42,871 nucleotides of DNA from contig WELB01000014.1 of the NCBI GenBank assembly GCA_009602725.1, positions 351,729-394,599 of the forward strand, read 5' to 3'. Below, piece by piece: positions 1 to 10,143 of the stretch. How positions within the stretch are numbered: the stretch's first letter is position 1; every line of letters begins with the position of its first letter. The notes under the pieces were generated by a model. The model did not search any database, was not told the DNA's origin, and worked only from the letters and a program-made list of their open reading frames with translations. Source of the stretch: Spirogloea muscicola (lineage: Eukaryota; Streptophyta; Zygnematophyceae; Spirogloeales; Spirogloeaceae). The position numbers and the translations under genes are program-made.

Positions 1-1060
1 GCGGCGCGCGCGCGCCACGGCGGGCGCCGCGCCCACCAGCGCCGCGGCACTGGCGCCGCCACCGACCGGACCCCGCTCTACGGACCCGCCGTGTCGCCTG
101 ACGGCAGATGACCTCCCGACCACGTTCCTAGCAGCCACCGGCAGCAGCCGGCTCTCCCTCCACCGTTCGCTCGCGGCGCCTGCTATCCCCACTGGGGCTG
201 GCCATCAGCTCGCCAGCATCCGCCTCTCCGGCCCCGTCGGACCTTGTCCGTTCCTTTCGGGCTGGCATTTTCCACAGCCCTCGCACCCTTTTGGAAGAAG
301 TGGCACTCCCAATGGGGGCAAGGGCTGCGAAAAGCCAGCCCAAAAAGAAGAGCCCCCCTCCTTGCCGAGGGACCGATGCGCGGCTCTCACTCTTCCCAGC
401 CTCGGCACTCAGGCGACTATGGAAGCCCCTGCGTACCTTCCCAGTTGCACCTGCTGGCGGGTCCGCTCCCCTCTTTGCTTGTATCCCCCTCATTCTGGGC
501 TGGCTGTTCACAGCCATCGCCCCATCCAGAAGAGCTTCAATTTGTCGATGTACTGCTGAACGAGGCCTGGCCTGGACGGCGTCTGCGCGCCTTGTGGCTG
601 CTGGTGGAGGTCGTGTGTGTTGATGGCATGTGCCTTGAAAACAAATCCAATTCGTTTGCACGCACTCATAATGCTTACCATAACTCTCCCTAGTGATCTC
701 TGGTAACAAGCAGACACTTTAGGTAGAGCACATTGCTGCACTACCAGCAAACAGCGACGGATAGCGTCAGCAAGACAACAGTTGTGGCCATAGTGTCAAA
801 ATGGGACACCATTGACCAAGTTGACGAGCAACAGCGCCAAGAAATAGCATGCAGCTAAAGCTTGCCCCTCGTACACCTTAGGCACCATTTGATGGCCCAA
901 AATCTTTGACAGAGAATGATGAGCTGATCTGCGTTATCAAACAACAGGGGAATTTTTAAGATGCTGGCCAAGCTGCTCAATAGAACTTACTTAATCTAAG
1001 GAGGGAAGCTCAGGCCAAGCATGTCATACGTAGTCAATGTGTTGCCAATGGCCTAGCAGC
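1..1060. other. Intergenic DNA downstream of the PsbP-domain gene
   Basis: No gene is supported here. The first 130 bases are very GC-rich (GCG/GCC-rich), like the gene starts elsewhere in the window, and could be the edge of a neighbouring gene's 5' region. Bases 250-520 carry copies of a dispersed repeat that contains the core GGCTGNGAANAGCCAGCCC or its complement. Bases 700-1060 are AT-richer and probably belong to the 3' region of the minus-strand gene that stops at 1061. The open frames in this stretch are low-complexity and show no recognisable domain. Confidence 0.6.
250..352. repeat. Imperfect inverted repeat, dispersed repeat family R1
   Basis: The left arm at about 252-281 contains GGGCTGGCATTTTCCACAGC. 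It pairs with a right arm at about 321-351 containing GGGCTGCGAAAAGCCAGCCC, across a spacer of about 40 bases. The spacer plus right arm (295-350, starting AAGTGGCACTCCCAATGGGG) resembles 27107-27157 (AAAGTGGCTCTCCCAAAGCG then GGCTGTGAACAGCCAGCCCC). Further related cores lie at 484-520 (complement), 4255-4320, 4425-4460 and possibly 7655-7690. The layout resembles a small non-autonomous element, but I see no terminal target duplications. Confidence 0.5.
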
Positions 1061-3414
1061 TCAGACTGTCTGAAATTTTACCTTCTCAAATAAATCTGAA
1101 AACTTCCCCGCATCGTCTTCTCGATACTGAGAGGAGTAAACAGCGTCCATCTCAGTGCTTAAATTGGAAAGTACTGCTGATTGCTATAGAGACAACAACC
1201 CTACTTCATGCAGACGAGCTGTTTCCTGCCTATACATTGTCACTTACTGCTACAAGTGTCCAGGCGTCTGTGGAGAAAGTCAGCTTCAGTGTGGTAACAG
1301 AACGTGCACACATGTTGCCCAATATGCTGAAAGAGAGACATGAAGCAAAGCACAGGATGTACCTGTCCTGTGACTGTCAAGAGGCGGTTGACCCAGCCAT
1401 TGGAATTCATGCCAACAACTGCCATAAGATGCCGCTTACTTTTTTCCGGGGTCTCCAGGGTATACTCGACAAAATAATGTCCTGCAGCAAATGCTCAGGC
1501 GACATATGAGAGCAGGTATGAGCACAGAGCACAACCAAAGATTGCATTGTCAGTACTATGAAGTTCTATTCGTGTCATGCCACTCCAATCTCACCACAAT
1601 GCCTGCAACAAGCCCGGCTTGACAGAGAGCTGCATGAAAGCTCATTGAAAAGTGCTGTTAGGCTGAGGTACAGTGCCAACCATTTAGAAGTCTTGCATCA
1701 ATCAGGCGTGCCTTCTGGCCAGGTGGGCGTTTCCAGCTCCTGTCCAGAGAGTTCACCTGCACACTCAGGAAATGAGAGCACATTCCGGATTGCTCTGAAG
1801 CTGGAGAGCTCTTCCACGCCAAGTCAAGCGTTTAAATCTTACATCATTACTCACAGCCATGCCTGTCCTCCATTTTGCTGCCGAGACATTACATAGGGCA
1901 AATGCAGATTCGGGAAGGCAGCCCCTTTGGTAGTGCAATTTGGAAAAATGTCACCAGGCCCTCCTGCTCATACCTTGACATAATAGATGGAGACATTGGG
2001 CTTTCTTACCAAGCTTTCGCCAAAAGCAAATGGTGATCCAAAAGAACCCATGTTTGTGTAGTCAGCTCCCAGAAACGTGACCACAATGTTGACTGTGGCA
2101 GATTCCAACAAGTGTTGTGTTGAGACCGTATCAAATCTTGAATACATCTTACTTATGAATCAGAAGGAAGAGGTCACAGAGATTCATTTCTATCTCTCTT
2201 TTTTATCCATCCCATCACAGACTGTTGTCACCAACCAGGTCATACCGTTTGTTTCGGTGTCCCCATGGGGGAAGAATGCTGTCACGGTTCGTGTGCCTGT
2301 TTTGCCTTCGCCTTTCTCCCACTCTGTTACACATAAGCACGTTAGAAACGCATGAAGAACAAGCAAAAAGGGATATCCTCCATATCGAGTGCAATAATGT
2401 GTAGCAAAGAAGCAGGAAAACTCGATATCAAGGTGGATCCTCAACAACAGCATTGCCCCAAACCACAATTGCAGCCACAGCACAGCATGACAGATGTTGA
2501 GGCCAATGCCTGCTTATCAAAATGTCGTGGTTGTAGATTGCACTACCTTTAGGTACCAACAAGGAGTAACCCTCTGTGCTATTCTCATACAGAGCCAGAG
2601 GGCCTTTTTGCTCAGTCAGAACTGCAGAGGCACACCGACGAATGTCGCTATAAGTCAGAGTAGAACAGTAGCACCTACAATGATATTTCTGCAGGTGTGT
2701 CTCAAGCTTGAACAGATTTAATCAGCTCAATGCATCGTCTGAAAACTTTCAAACCTGTAGAGCAAGAAGAACACAAGTACCAGAGATAGCAGAACAGAGT
2801 CAAACATGAGATGATGCAGCCCCAGCAGCAGGCCAGGAGCAATGAGCTTGATAACCATACTGCTACCTGCTTACTTTCAGCAACTGCAGCTGGTACAGTA
2901 GGAAGGGCAAGTACTGCAGCTGAGAATGCCAAGGCTGCTCGCCTAGCCACAGCTGGGGTAGCAGGTTCACTTGACGAGGAAGACGCTGAGTTGTAGATAG
3001 AGAGCATGCAGAGCAAAGAGCAGCGTCAGGGCAAGTAAATAACTCATAACCAGAGAACATGTATCATTCTGATTGACTGACGGTTCAAGGACCACACAAG
3101 CCTAAGTGTAATTGCTGATCAGATGGACCACGTCCTGGCACCGCACCAGCTGTGGATCTCTGACAAGAGACAACGCCAGGGGCCACTCTGCGGTGGCCCT
3201 TATTGCCAGAGTAGGCTCCACAGCCGGCTCGGAGCAGGCCTTGCGGCTGCGGCACCATCAAGGAGCATCCTCCCAGGAGCTGCTGCGGTGCAGGCCTGGC
3301 GCAGGGGGCAGAGAGGCGGCAGCGTGGCCGTGCCCCGGCTATTGGGGCGGCGGCGGCGGCGGTGGCGGCCGCGGCTGGCGCGCCGCCGCAGCAGGCGGCG
3401 CGGGCGAGCGTCAT
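1061..3414 (-). CDS. PsbP-domain protein of the thylakoid lumen
   Basis: A photosystem II-related PsbP fold of the chloroplast lumen, rebuilt from eight exons: 3414-3147, 2985-2875, 2621-2547, 2323-2246, 2092-2010, 1756-1681, 1481-1363 and 1126-1061 (291 residues, in frame throughout). Residues 1-89 are Ala/Arg/Ser-rich, as expected for a chloroplast transit peptide. They are followed near residues 102-124 by a twin-arginine lumen signal, VARRAALAF then an Ala/Leu-rich core ending PAAVA. The mature part shows PsbP-family blocks: STEGYSLLVPKEWEK, VNIVVTFLGADYTNMGSFGS, LDRSWKRPPGQKARLIDARL, HYFVEYTLETPE and RLLTVTGQY. The start is the first ATG giving a transit-like leader. I cannot assign it to a particular PPD/PPL subfamily; such proteins assist photosystem assembly or NDH, not always PSII itself. 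It is head to head with the ING gene, 1.57 kb away. The exon 1 donor (GTGCGG) is the least certain junction. Confidence 0.85.
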
Positions 3415-3506
3415 GGCGGCGAGCCTGCTTCGTGATTGGGAAGCAACGGCTGAGCTGGTGGTAAAGCGGCCAAGGAAGCGAGAGAACTTGCGTGTGTTGA
3501 GTAGTG

Positions 3507-3690
3507 GAAGGCCAAAGTGGCCAAGTACTACGGCAAGCGCATCTGACTTACATTCACCCACTGCAACTTGACCCGCTCAGTAACCAGGGTCAACATGTGA
3601 AGGTCGCTAATCGATGCCTGAATACCAGATGGCAAATTCCAAGCCCTTCTGCCACCAACCAGAAAGGCCAGCCTTCTGGTGCACACGAGA
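3507..3690 (+). repeat. Dispersed repeat family RA, copy 1
   Basis: This copy begins GAAGGCCAAAGTGGCCAAGT and includes TTGACCCGCTCAGTAACCAG. The reverse complement of 7415-7505 reads GAAGGCCAAAGGCCAAGTAC and then GTGACCCGCTCAGTAACCAC, in the same order and spacing. The later part (AGTAACCAGGGTCAACATGT to about 3685) also aligns with 23390-23510, where GGTAACCGCGAGACAGCACG is followed by similar GCTNACTGATGCC and CCAACCAG/CCCACCAG-like blocks. The copies have diverged clearly, so this is an old family. Confidence 0.6.
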
Positions 3691-3698
3691 GAAGGGTG

Positions 3699-3770
3699 CG
3701 GTGCGCATGCATTGAGAAGTAGGCGCACGGTGCGCATGAATTGAGAGGGAGGCCAAAACAAGCCATTACA
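3699..3770 (+). repeat. Repeat family RB with internal duplication
   Basis: GGTGCGCATGCATTGAGAAG is followed, after GTAGGCGCAC, by GGTGCGCATGAATTGAGAGG and then GAGGCCAAAACAAGCCATTA. A third related unit at 4642-4690 reads GGGCGCATGAATTGAAAGGG, then GAGGCCAATTCAAGCCAATA. The similarity is direct and on the same strand. Confidence 0.6.
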
Positions 3771-4254
3771 CAATGAAGGGGATGACGGAGCTTGTTGTTG
3801 CAGACTGAAGAGGATGGTCGTGAGAGGCCAGCCCAGGGACGCTGCATTCTGTACTGAGCAACCAATGCTTGCGGGACGCTAGTATGCCCAAGCTTCTGGC
3901 CCAACTGTAACGGAGTGCGTCGACAAAGTGGGCCAGGCGATGGAGGAGGAAGCAGCCTTCATACTGTATGCCGCCGTAGATGTCCATAATGCACGGATGG
4001 AAATGACCTTTCCTAGCGTGGTCCTTGTGGTAAAAGAGCGTCTAGCCACTCGGACGCCCCAGGAGAGCTGATGGACAAGGGCAGGGTAAGACTCCTCCCA
4101 TCATCCTTGAGCAGTCCCTGTCAAGACGGCTTGCTCGCGCACCGCGTGCATGTATGGGGTGTACCTTCAGAGTAGGAATAGTCTGCCCACACCAAGGTGG
4201 AAGTGTTCCCAGAAAGGGGCGATGTGAAAGCGAACAAGCTCTTCCAGAGAGGGG

Positions 4255-4460
4255 CCAGGGCTGTGAGAGGCCAGCTTGAAAAGAATGGACAAGGCTGTGA
4301 AAGGACAGCCCAAGAAAGAATGGCGAAGTCGGTGCAGCCCTTCTCAGCTGAAGGTAGAAGGTGGAGGAAGTCTCGCTAATGGTGGTGAGAGATAGAAAAG
4401 CGCGGCCGAATTGACTGGTGGCTGGGAGAAGCCAGCCCAGAAGGAATGGACAAGGTCAAG
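4255..4460 (+). repeat. R1-like repeat cores
   Basis: Several degenerate units occur in a row. GGCTGTGAGAGGCCAGCTTG is followed by AAAAGAATGGACAAGGCTGT, then GAAAGGACAGCCCAAGAAAG. Another unit at 4425-4460 reads GGGAGAAGCCAGCCCAGAAG then GAATGGACAAGG. They share the (A/G)GCCAGCCCA-GAA-GAATGGACAAGG pattern with the R1 copies at 295-350 and 27107-27157. Confidence 0.45.
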
Positions 4461-4980
4461 AGAGGTGTGGAAGGGCGAGGGATTGTTGCCACTCCCGCTA
4501 TGGCTGGTGCTAGAATAGCCCGAGCATCACATTGAAAACAGCGCAAAGTAAGATAAGTAAGGGAAGAGAGAGAAAAGCGCGGCCGAGGGAAGAGAGAGGG
4601 AATGGCGGTGTCGGAGATGGTGAAAGAGAGAGAAGGCGCGCGGGGCGCATGAATTGAAAGGGAGGCCAATTCAAGCCAATACATTTGAAAGAACGAAGCA
4701 GCGCTTCCAAATTGGTGAAAGCCGCTGGTAACCAATACCCCAGGTGCGCCGCTTGGTCAGGCGAGCCAGTGGGCGGCACCCGAGGCCGCCCTTGGCTGAT
4801 GCGAAGCGTCGGCTAATAAAAGCGGCCCGGCGTTGCTGAAGCTCACGTCCGCCGAGGCCACGGGAATTAGGGTCCAGTTTAGGGCGCGCCTGGCCCGGCC
4901 CTCCGCCAGCCTCCGTGCGCGCCGCCAGCCGCCAGCCGCCGCAGTCGCGCACCAGGCCGCGGCGCGACCGCTCGTCCGCC

Positions 4981-6915
4981 ATGGCGCTGACACGGACTGG
5001 GGTATTTCTCGAGGACTATCTCGACTGTGAGCGCTCTGCCCAGCCGAGCCCCTGGCGCTTCTCTTGATGTCATCGTTGCGGCGGTAGCATGCGCCTGCGC
5101 CATTGTCGTGGGCCTGACCCAGCCCCCCGCGTCGAAGTCCTGCAGACAGCAGCTCCCTGCCGCAGGAGCTCCAGCGCCTGCTGTCGACGATGAGGGAGCT
5201 CGACGAGCGATCGCAGAGTCCGTCTTGGTCTCAGTCTCCTACTCTTTCGGTGCCCTCGAGCTCAGTCGTTCTCACGTTTGCATTTGTGCTGATCAGCGCC
5301 TTTGGGTTTGTCACGGCTGCCGCTTCCTGGACTCTGTGTATTTGCCTTTGAGAGCGCTTGCTGACAGTCCCCAGAATTGACCACTATTGTATGCAGATCT
5401 CCAGAAGGACATTCAGGAGCAGTGCAAGATATGTCTGAGCATGCCCTCTCTGCAGCATTCGAAGAAAGTGGGTCAGGACCAGCAGGAGTCTGTGGAGAGG
5501 CTGAGGAAAGAACTGGAGGCACGACAGGACAAGAATGTCAGCCTTTGCACGGAGAAGACACTGCTGGCTCAGCAGGCTTATGACCTGGTGCGACATGCCA
5601 AACAGTCCCTGAACCATGTTGTTGAAATCCATGCATGCATCACGTTCACAGACAGCGATGCTATGCAGCAGCTTATTGGGCCTCTCTTACCTGGACGTGG
5701 ATCATGGGACCTGCTAATGCAGGCTCTGCACGACCTGCAGGTCGACAGCCATGTGAAACGCCTGACCGAAGATCTCACTGCATTCGAGACGGAGTTGAGA
5801 CAGGGTAGCTCATCAGACTTCTAGCCCGAGAAGCATGGATGCAAGAATGCTCTTGCTGTCATGTCAGGAGCAGTGTCCTCCTACCGTTTGGCTGCCGAAT
5901 GAGCATGACATGATGTGGCTGTAGACGTCACAGACGGAGTCGATGTGGTTGTGCAGAGGTGACATAATGCGTCATGGCTCTGTGCATACAAGCCTCTTAG
6001 GCCAATTTGATGTCAAGTTCAACCCGCTGTTGACAACTTACAGATGGAAAGGCCATTCCGCTAGAGGACCCAAGTGGAGGAGGTGCTCAGGTGACCCAGC
6101 TGGAGAAGCGCAGATCTTCTTTTATGACTCCGCCCCACAAAAGGCTAGAGGTTAGACCTGGAAGTGCAGACCGAGATCTTGAACGAGACCATGAGAAGGA
6201 CAAGGACAAGGACCGGGACAGGGACTACGAGCTGATGCCTCTGCCAACAAGTCAAAGGAAAAGGAGCACCCTACCCTCCTACTTAGGCAGCATGGTCAAT
6301 GATGATGATGGAGGCCCTAAGTACTGCATTTGCGGACGTGTAAGCAGCAACAATTACCCTTATGAAGTTTGTGCGCATGAGTCTGCTGATGAGGATGGAT
6401 GCTTCAGATATTCCTGTTTCCATAGGCCCACAAGACTGAGCCAGATATTCCTACTGAAGGACGCTATTATTGCTCTTGGTTTTTCAAAGCAGCACATCTT
6501 GTTGTTGACCTTGCAGGTCTCTTTTGGAGAAATGATAGAATGCGACAATCCTGATGTAAGTTGTACACGTCACTTGGCACCTTGAGGCTTGCTTGTTTCT
6601 ATGTTTGTGATTGGATATAAACATGTGAATCCCCGTAGACTGACCCATGGCTTCTCCTCCTTGCTTGACAACACACTTGGCTGCCATGTACCCGACAAAT
6701 GAAGCGAGAGCATGTACGCAACTTGTACACTCTGAGGGACTTGCTCTGACGTTTGCATTTTCGTTGTCTTGCAATCTTCACAAGAGCAGTGCCAAGGTGG
6801 CCAGTGGTTTCACTACTCATGCATGGGTCTCTCTGAGGGTGCCCAATTCCGCGGGAAGTGGTACTGCCCATCTTGTCAAGCTTTGCGGCAACCTACTCAA
6901 GATGTTCTACAATAA
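4981..6915 (+). CDS. ING: ING-family PHD-finger protein (histone H3K4me3 reader)
   Basis: A nuclear chromatin reader of the Inhibitor of Growth family, normally part of a histone acetyltransferase or deacetylase complex. Exons: 4981-5026, 5146-5217, 5397-5587, 5741-5804, 6044-6339, 6517-6555 and 6790-6915 (277 residues). The N-terminal ING helical domain is clear: MALTRTGVFLEDYLDY, SLPQELQRLLSTMRELDERS, NLQKDIQEQCK and LVDSHVKRLTEDL. A basic/charged linker (KDKDKDRDRD) leads to a PHD finger at about residues 216-270. It has ligands CICG, CDNPDC, WFHYSC and WYCPSC, and the FGEM segment that contacts methyl-lysine. The CQGGQWFHYSC form is typical of plant ING proteins. For the last exon I chose the acceptor at 6787-6789 because it gives the usual C-x4-C spacing. 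A possible green-algal TGTAA polyadenylation signal lies at 7112-7116. The second intron uses the weak donor GTCCGT. Confidence 0.93.
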
Positions 6916-7947
6916 TGTTCCTGAGTTTTTCAGCTTCGGCTCCTTGCCGGCCCCTCTTGCCTAAGATCACCACTCCACTTTTTGGGGCTACCAAGTCAGC
7001 CACCGTCCTCTCTTTGGACCCACTCCTCTCCAGAATTTGTTGTATATGCATTCTTCCTGGGCACCCAAACAAGGTGCTGGACTGGGCACAGAAGGGCCAT
7101 CAAGGGGTCAGTGTAATAGACAAAAACGGGTAGGAACAAGGTTGAGTGTGGAGTATATTCTGTTAGTATAGTGGCTGCCAAATCTTTCCGCTTATTGTTG
7201 CAGCATGTCTGCACAGTTGAGCGCTGTGCTGCGGTGTATATATGGATGCGTCAGCTTCAAGCCCACAAGAAAGAGTCCTGCTTCTTGATGCGGCCTGCAC
7301 ATGGATGATGGGCTGTTGATGTTTCTATCTACAAACAGCAAGCACAGTGAGGAGCCCCATGAGCGCGCCCAAGGGAAGACATGGAGATCTCCCTTGGGAT
7401 CTCCATTTATGTTTTGACCCGTGGTTACTGAGCGGGTCACTTTGCTGTGGATTATGTAGGTCTTTAGATGTGCTTGCCTTTGTACTTGGCCTTTGGCCTT
7501 CGTTTGTTTCAAATACACGAAATTTTCCTTGGGACGGGAGGGCGCTGAGTGGCGGCAAGGAAACGCAACTGTAAATAAGAAGCCCCTATCCTCAATGGGC
7601 GAGCCCTTTCTTCCAACTGAAAATGAGAAGGGAGACGCTTCGAAGAGAGGGCGGTGGTTGGGAGCGGCCCAGCCCAGAAAAAAGAACGAACGTATAAACA
7701 GGACTCAGCGGCGTCCAGTTGCAACCCAGGCTGCCCGGCTCCGTCAGCGCCAACTTTGTGGCAACGCCACAGTCGACTCCAGCCGCGGCGGCGGCGGCGG
7801 CGGCGGCGGCGACGGCGNCGGCGGCGGCGGCGGCGAGGGGCGCGCGCGGGCCAGAGCGTCGTCGGGTGCGCCGTGGGACGCGTCCTGTCCCGGCACATTT
7901 GCCGTATTATTGCCCCGCGCCAGCGGAGCGCCGTCGCCTCGGAGCCC
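6916..7947. other. Intergenic region between ING and the MANF-like gene
   Basis: This is the 3' region of ING followed by the 5' region of the next plus-strand gene. It holds a possible TGTAA signal at 7112-7116, an inverted RA repeat copy at about 7366-7505, an R1-like core (GCCCAGCCCAGAAAAAAGAA) near 7668-7687, and a (GGC)n run at 7786-7838 interrupted by one N at 7818. No coding gene is supported. Confidence 0.6.
7366..7505 (-). repeat. Dispersed repeat family RA, copy 2 (inverted)
   Basis: On the minus strand this reads GAAGGCCAAAGGCCAAGTAC, then GGCAAGCACATCTAAAGACC and GTGACCCGCTCAGTAACCAC, matching copy 1 at 3507-3600 block by block. A short hairpin lies inside it at 7382-7403, with GGAGATC and GATCTCC as arms. 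Confidence 0.6.
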
Positions 7948-9617
7948 ATGGCGCTCCGCCGCCGGCGGCCCGCCCTGCCGGCGCTCCTTCTGGTGCTGGC
8001 CGTCGCTGCCGCCTCGGTCGCGGCCTCTGAAGGTGCAGCAGAGGCCCTGCCCGCTGTCCGCTTTCTGCTGCTGATGTGGGTCATGCCAGCATGCTGCTCG
8101 CACTGAGACTTAGCCTCTTGTTCACTCCCAAGCTGAGTGCTGGAAACACGCGAGTGGCTCTATGACGGAGCCCTTATCAGTACGTCGTCGAGGATATTGG
8201 CGTCCATGAATGCTAGTAAGGCCCTAATGCACAAGTACGGCCTGTGCTGTGGCGGCTCAGACGCGGGTCCAGCAGCGGACGTGGACTACTCCAAGCTGCG
8301 GGTCAAAGAGCTGAAAGTACGCCCCCTATCAGAAGGACGAGCCACTAGCATGGGACGAGCACAGCAGCGGCCAGTGACCACGTATGTTTTGCAGTCACTG
8401 TTCCTCACAAACTCCTCCCCTGTCCTCGGCGCAGAAGCTGCTGGATGAGCGGGGAGTGGAGTGCTTGGGCTGCGTGGTCCGTAACATCTCACCCACTGTG
8501 CACTCAATGGGCAAGAATGTGGGAGTTGGGTCACAATCAGCTAGCAAAGTGCTTCCAGGTCATGTTTGACACAGAGACAGAATACATCATGCTTATCCTG
8601 GACAAGGTGCAGCCTGGACGACTTTAGGACAACCAAGGAGTAAGCTAAGCCCCATTTGGCTGGTGTATGCACTGTTGCATCTTGTGTGGTGACAAGTGTG
8701 CATCCTTGACATTTCCAGTATGAGGCTTAGCATTTCACAGTTGCCGCTGTAAGCGAAGGTCAGCAAGCGGAGCCTTGTTATGCATGACCAGGAGAAGGAG
8801 CATCTAGTGGCAAAGGTCAAAGAAAGCGTTGATCTACCTGTCCTCTCAGAAGAAGAGCTGAAAGCAAGGCAACCTCCCAGTGCAGCTGACATCCAGAGGA
8901 AGAAGGATGAGGAAATTGAGATTCAACAAATACTTGGTCAGTCGTACGAGCTGTGGTCCTTCTTCAGAAACTCATTCGGAATGCGGTCTTAGTGACTGCA
9001 GGAATACTTGCCTTGAACATGACATCAGCAATAGTTGATCCACGCTTCTTCCGCATTCATAAGATAAGATCTTATGCAGGGGTTTGATGTCTTACCTCAA
9101 CATGCTGACATTCTTCCACCTTTCAGAGTTGCTAATGTTGCTGATTTTCCCCTTGTCATTCACTGATTACAGAGCAGCTGAAAAAGGATGGCTACATGAA
9201 GAAAGGGGTATGTCATCCTGCAGTATCCATATCTGAAGCTGTATCCATATCTGAAGCTTCTGCAGCCAGCAGCAACTGATTCTTTGGCTGGATGCACAAT
9301 GCAATGAAGCACACAGTCACAGGGCTTGCCTTTGATGTTGACAGTGTTGCTACTCCCATGTGTCCATGGTTGAGCAGCACTTAGGCATCTTGGCTGATAG
9401 TATTTAGCTTGCGGATAATTGGGGGCCCTACCGCTTATGCTTGATTTAAGTACTGAATTACGGTTGTACACTGCAGGCGGGACAGAAGGGGTTTGATGAC
9501 ATGCCAGACTTTTCGTCCTTCGTGAACATCAAAGGAGGTCCCGGCAAAGATAAGCCGCGAGATGGCAAGGCTGGTGGTGAGAGTGGGGCCCCGGAAGAGC
9601 TGCAAGAGGAACTGTAA
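7948..9617 (+). CDS. Secreted/ER protein with MANF C-terminal (SAP-like) domain
   Basis: Proposed exons: 7948-8032, 8261-8316, 8435-8476, 8792-8936, 9173-9207 and 9477-9617 (167 residues, in frame). MALRRRRPALPALLLVLAVA begins a clear signal peptide ending near residue 26. The next block, DYSKLRVKELKKLLDERGVE then CLGCVEKEHLVAKVKES, matches the C-terminal SAP-like domain of MANF/ARMET, an ER-stress protein, including its C-x-x-C. An acidic/Lys-rich helix (SEEELKARQPP, IQRKKDEEIEIQQ) and a tail with GFDDMPDFSSF follow; the protein ends EELQEEL, which is not a standard KDEL signal. I do not see the saposin-like N-terminal half of animal MANF. The segment 8160-8260 has an open frame with Cys residues (KYGLCCGGSD) in frame with exon 2, so the exon 1-2 junction, and possibly an extra exon, is uncertain. 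Function in algae is unknown to me. Confidence 0.68.
9223..9258 (+). repeat. Two tandem 18-base units in an intron
   Basis: GTATCCATATCTGAAGCT occurs twice without a gap, at 9223-9240 and 9241-9258, inside the last intron of the MANF-like gene. It looks like a recent local slip. Confidence 0.9.
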
Positions 9618-10143
9618 TGCTTGATCCTCCAACTGTCACTTGACAGCACCACATTCCTTAGGCCCACGATGCCCATTGCCCCTGCCCCTGCAGATCTGTG
9701 CTTTGGTGCCCTTCTTCCCATTGATCATCATTGAAGGTCAATCATCTCATGCTCTCAGAAATCAAGCAGCACATACTTCCATCTATTGCTGGAGAGAAAC
9801 TGTGATCTGGCTGCACATGCTTTAGTGTTATTCCTTGTTTGTCACGCCGCAGAGATTCACTGGCTCTCAGATCCCACCTGATCACCATCATGCATGGGAG
9901 TAGTGCAGAGGCAGAAAAGCCAGCGAAGTGCCCTCGCATTCGGCAAGAGCACAACCATTGACAGGGTCACCTGCGCTGGCGCCAGATGATGTACCGAAGT
10001 CCTATTCTATGAGGGCGGCAGATACGAGCTGAAGTGCCAGCTGACACCCCCTGGCGTAACTTGCCTTATTAGCTCCAGACTTGCCATCAACGTGGACTGG
10101 AGGTGTAAGCTCTAAGAAGGGTGAAAGGGAGAAAGCCCTCATG
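9618..10143. other. Tail-to-tail intergenic region
   Basis: This lies between the stop codons of the MANF-like gene (+) and the peptide deformylase (-), so it should be two 3' regions. One frame on the plus strand is open from 9990 to 10115 and contains YEGGRYELKCQL, but an in-frame stop at 9987 precedes it, there is no usable acceptor and I recognise no family. I do not call it a gene. Confidence 0.5.

Larger units (their letters stand above)
3415..4980. other. Divergent intergenic region with several diverged repeats
   Basis: This stretch separates the 5' ends of the PsbP-domain gene (-) and the ING gene (+), so it should hold both promoters, but I recognise no defined core promoter element. 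It is unusually repeat-rich. A family RA copy lies at 3507-3690, GCGCATGAATTGA-type units at 3699-3770 and 4640-4690, R1-like cores at 4255-4320 and 4425-4460, and a GAAAAGCGCGGCCGA motif near 4395 and 4573. The last 200 bases (4780-4980) are GC-rich, like other gene starts here. No protein-coding gene is supported. Confidence 0.6.

Noticed and set aside
128-709. 193-codon minus-strand frame at the window start
   Set aside because: Composition is that of repeat and GC-rich DNA; it covers the R1 repeat and contains no recognisable domain.
8137-8448. Whole open frame as a separate 103-residue gene
   Set aside because: Its second half is exon 2 of the MANF-like gene (SKLRVKELK) and the frame continues into an intron with a GTACGC donor. 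The first half may be intron or an alternative exon start.
9990-10115. Open segment containing YEGGRYELKCQL
   Set aside because: No start codon or usable acceptor, an in-frame stop directly before it, no family recognised; it lies between two convergent genes.
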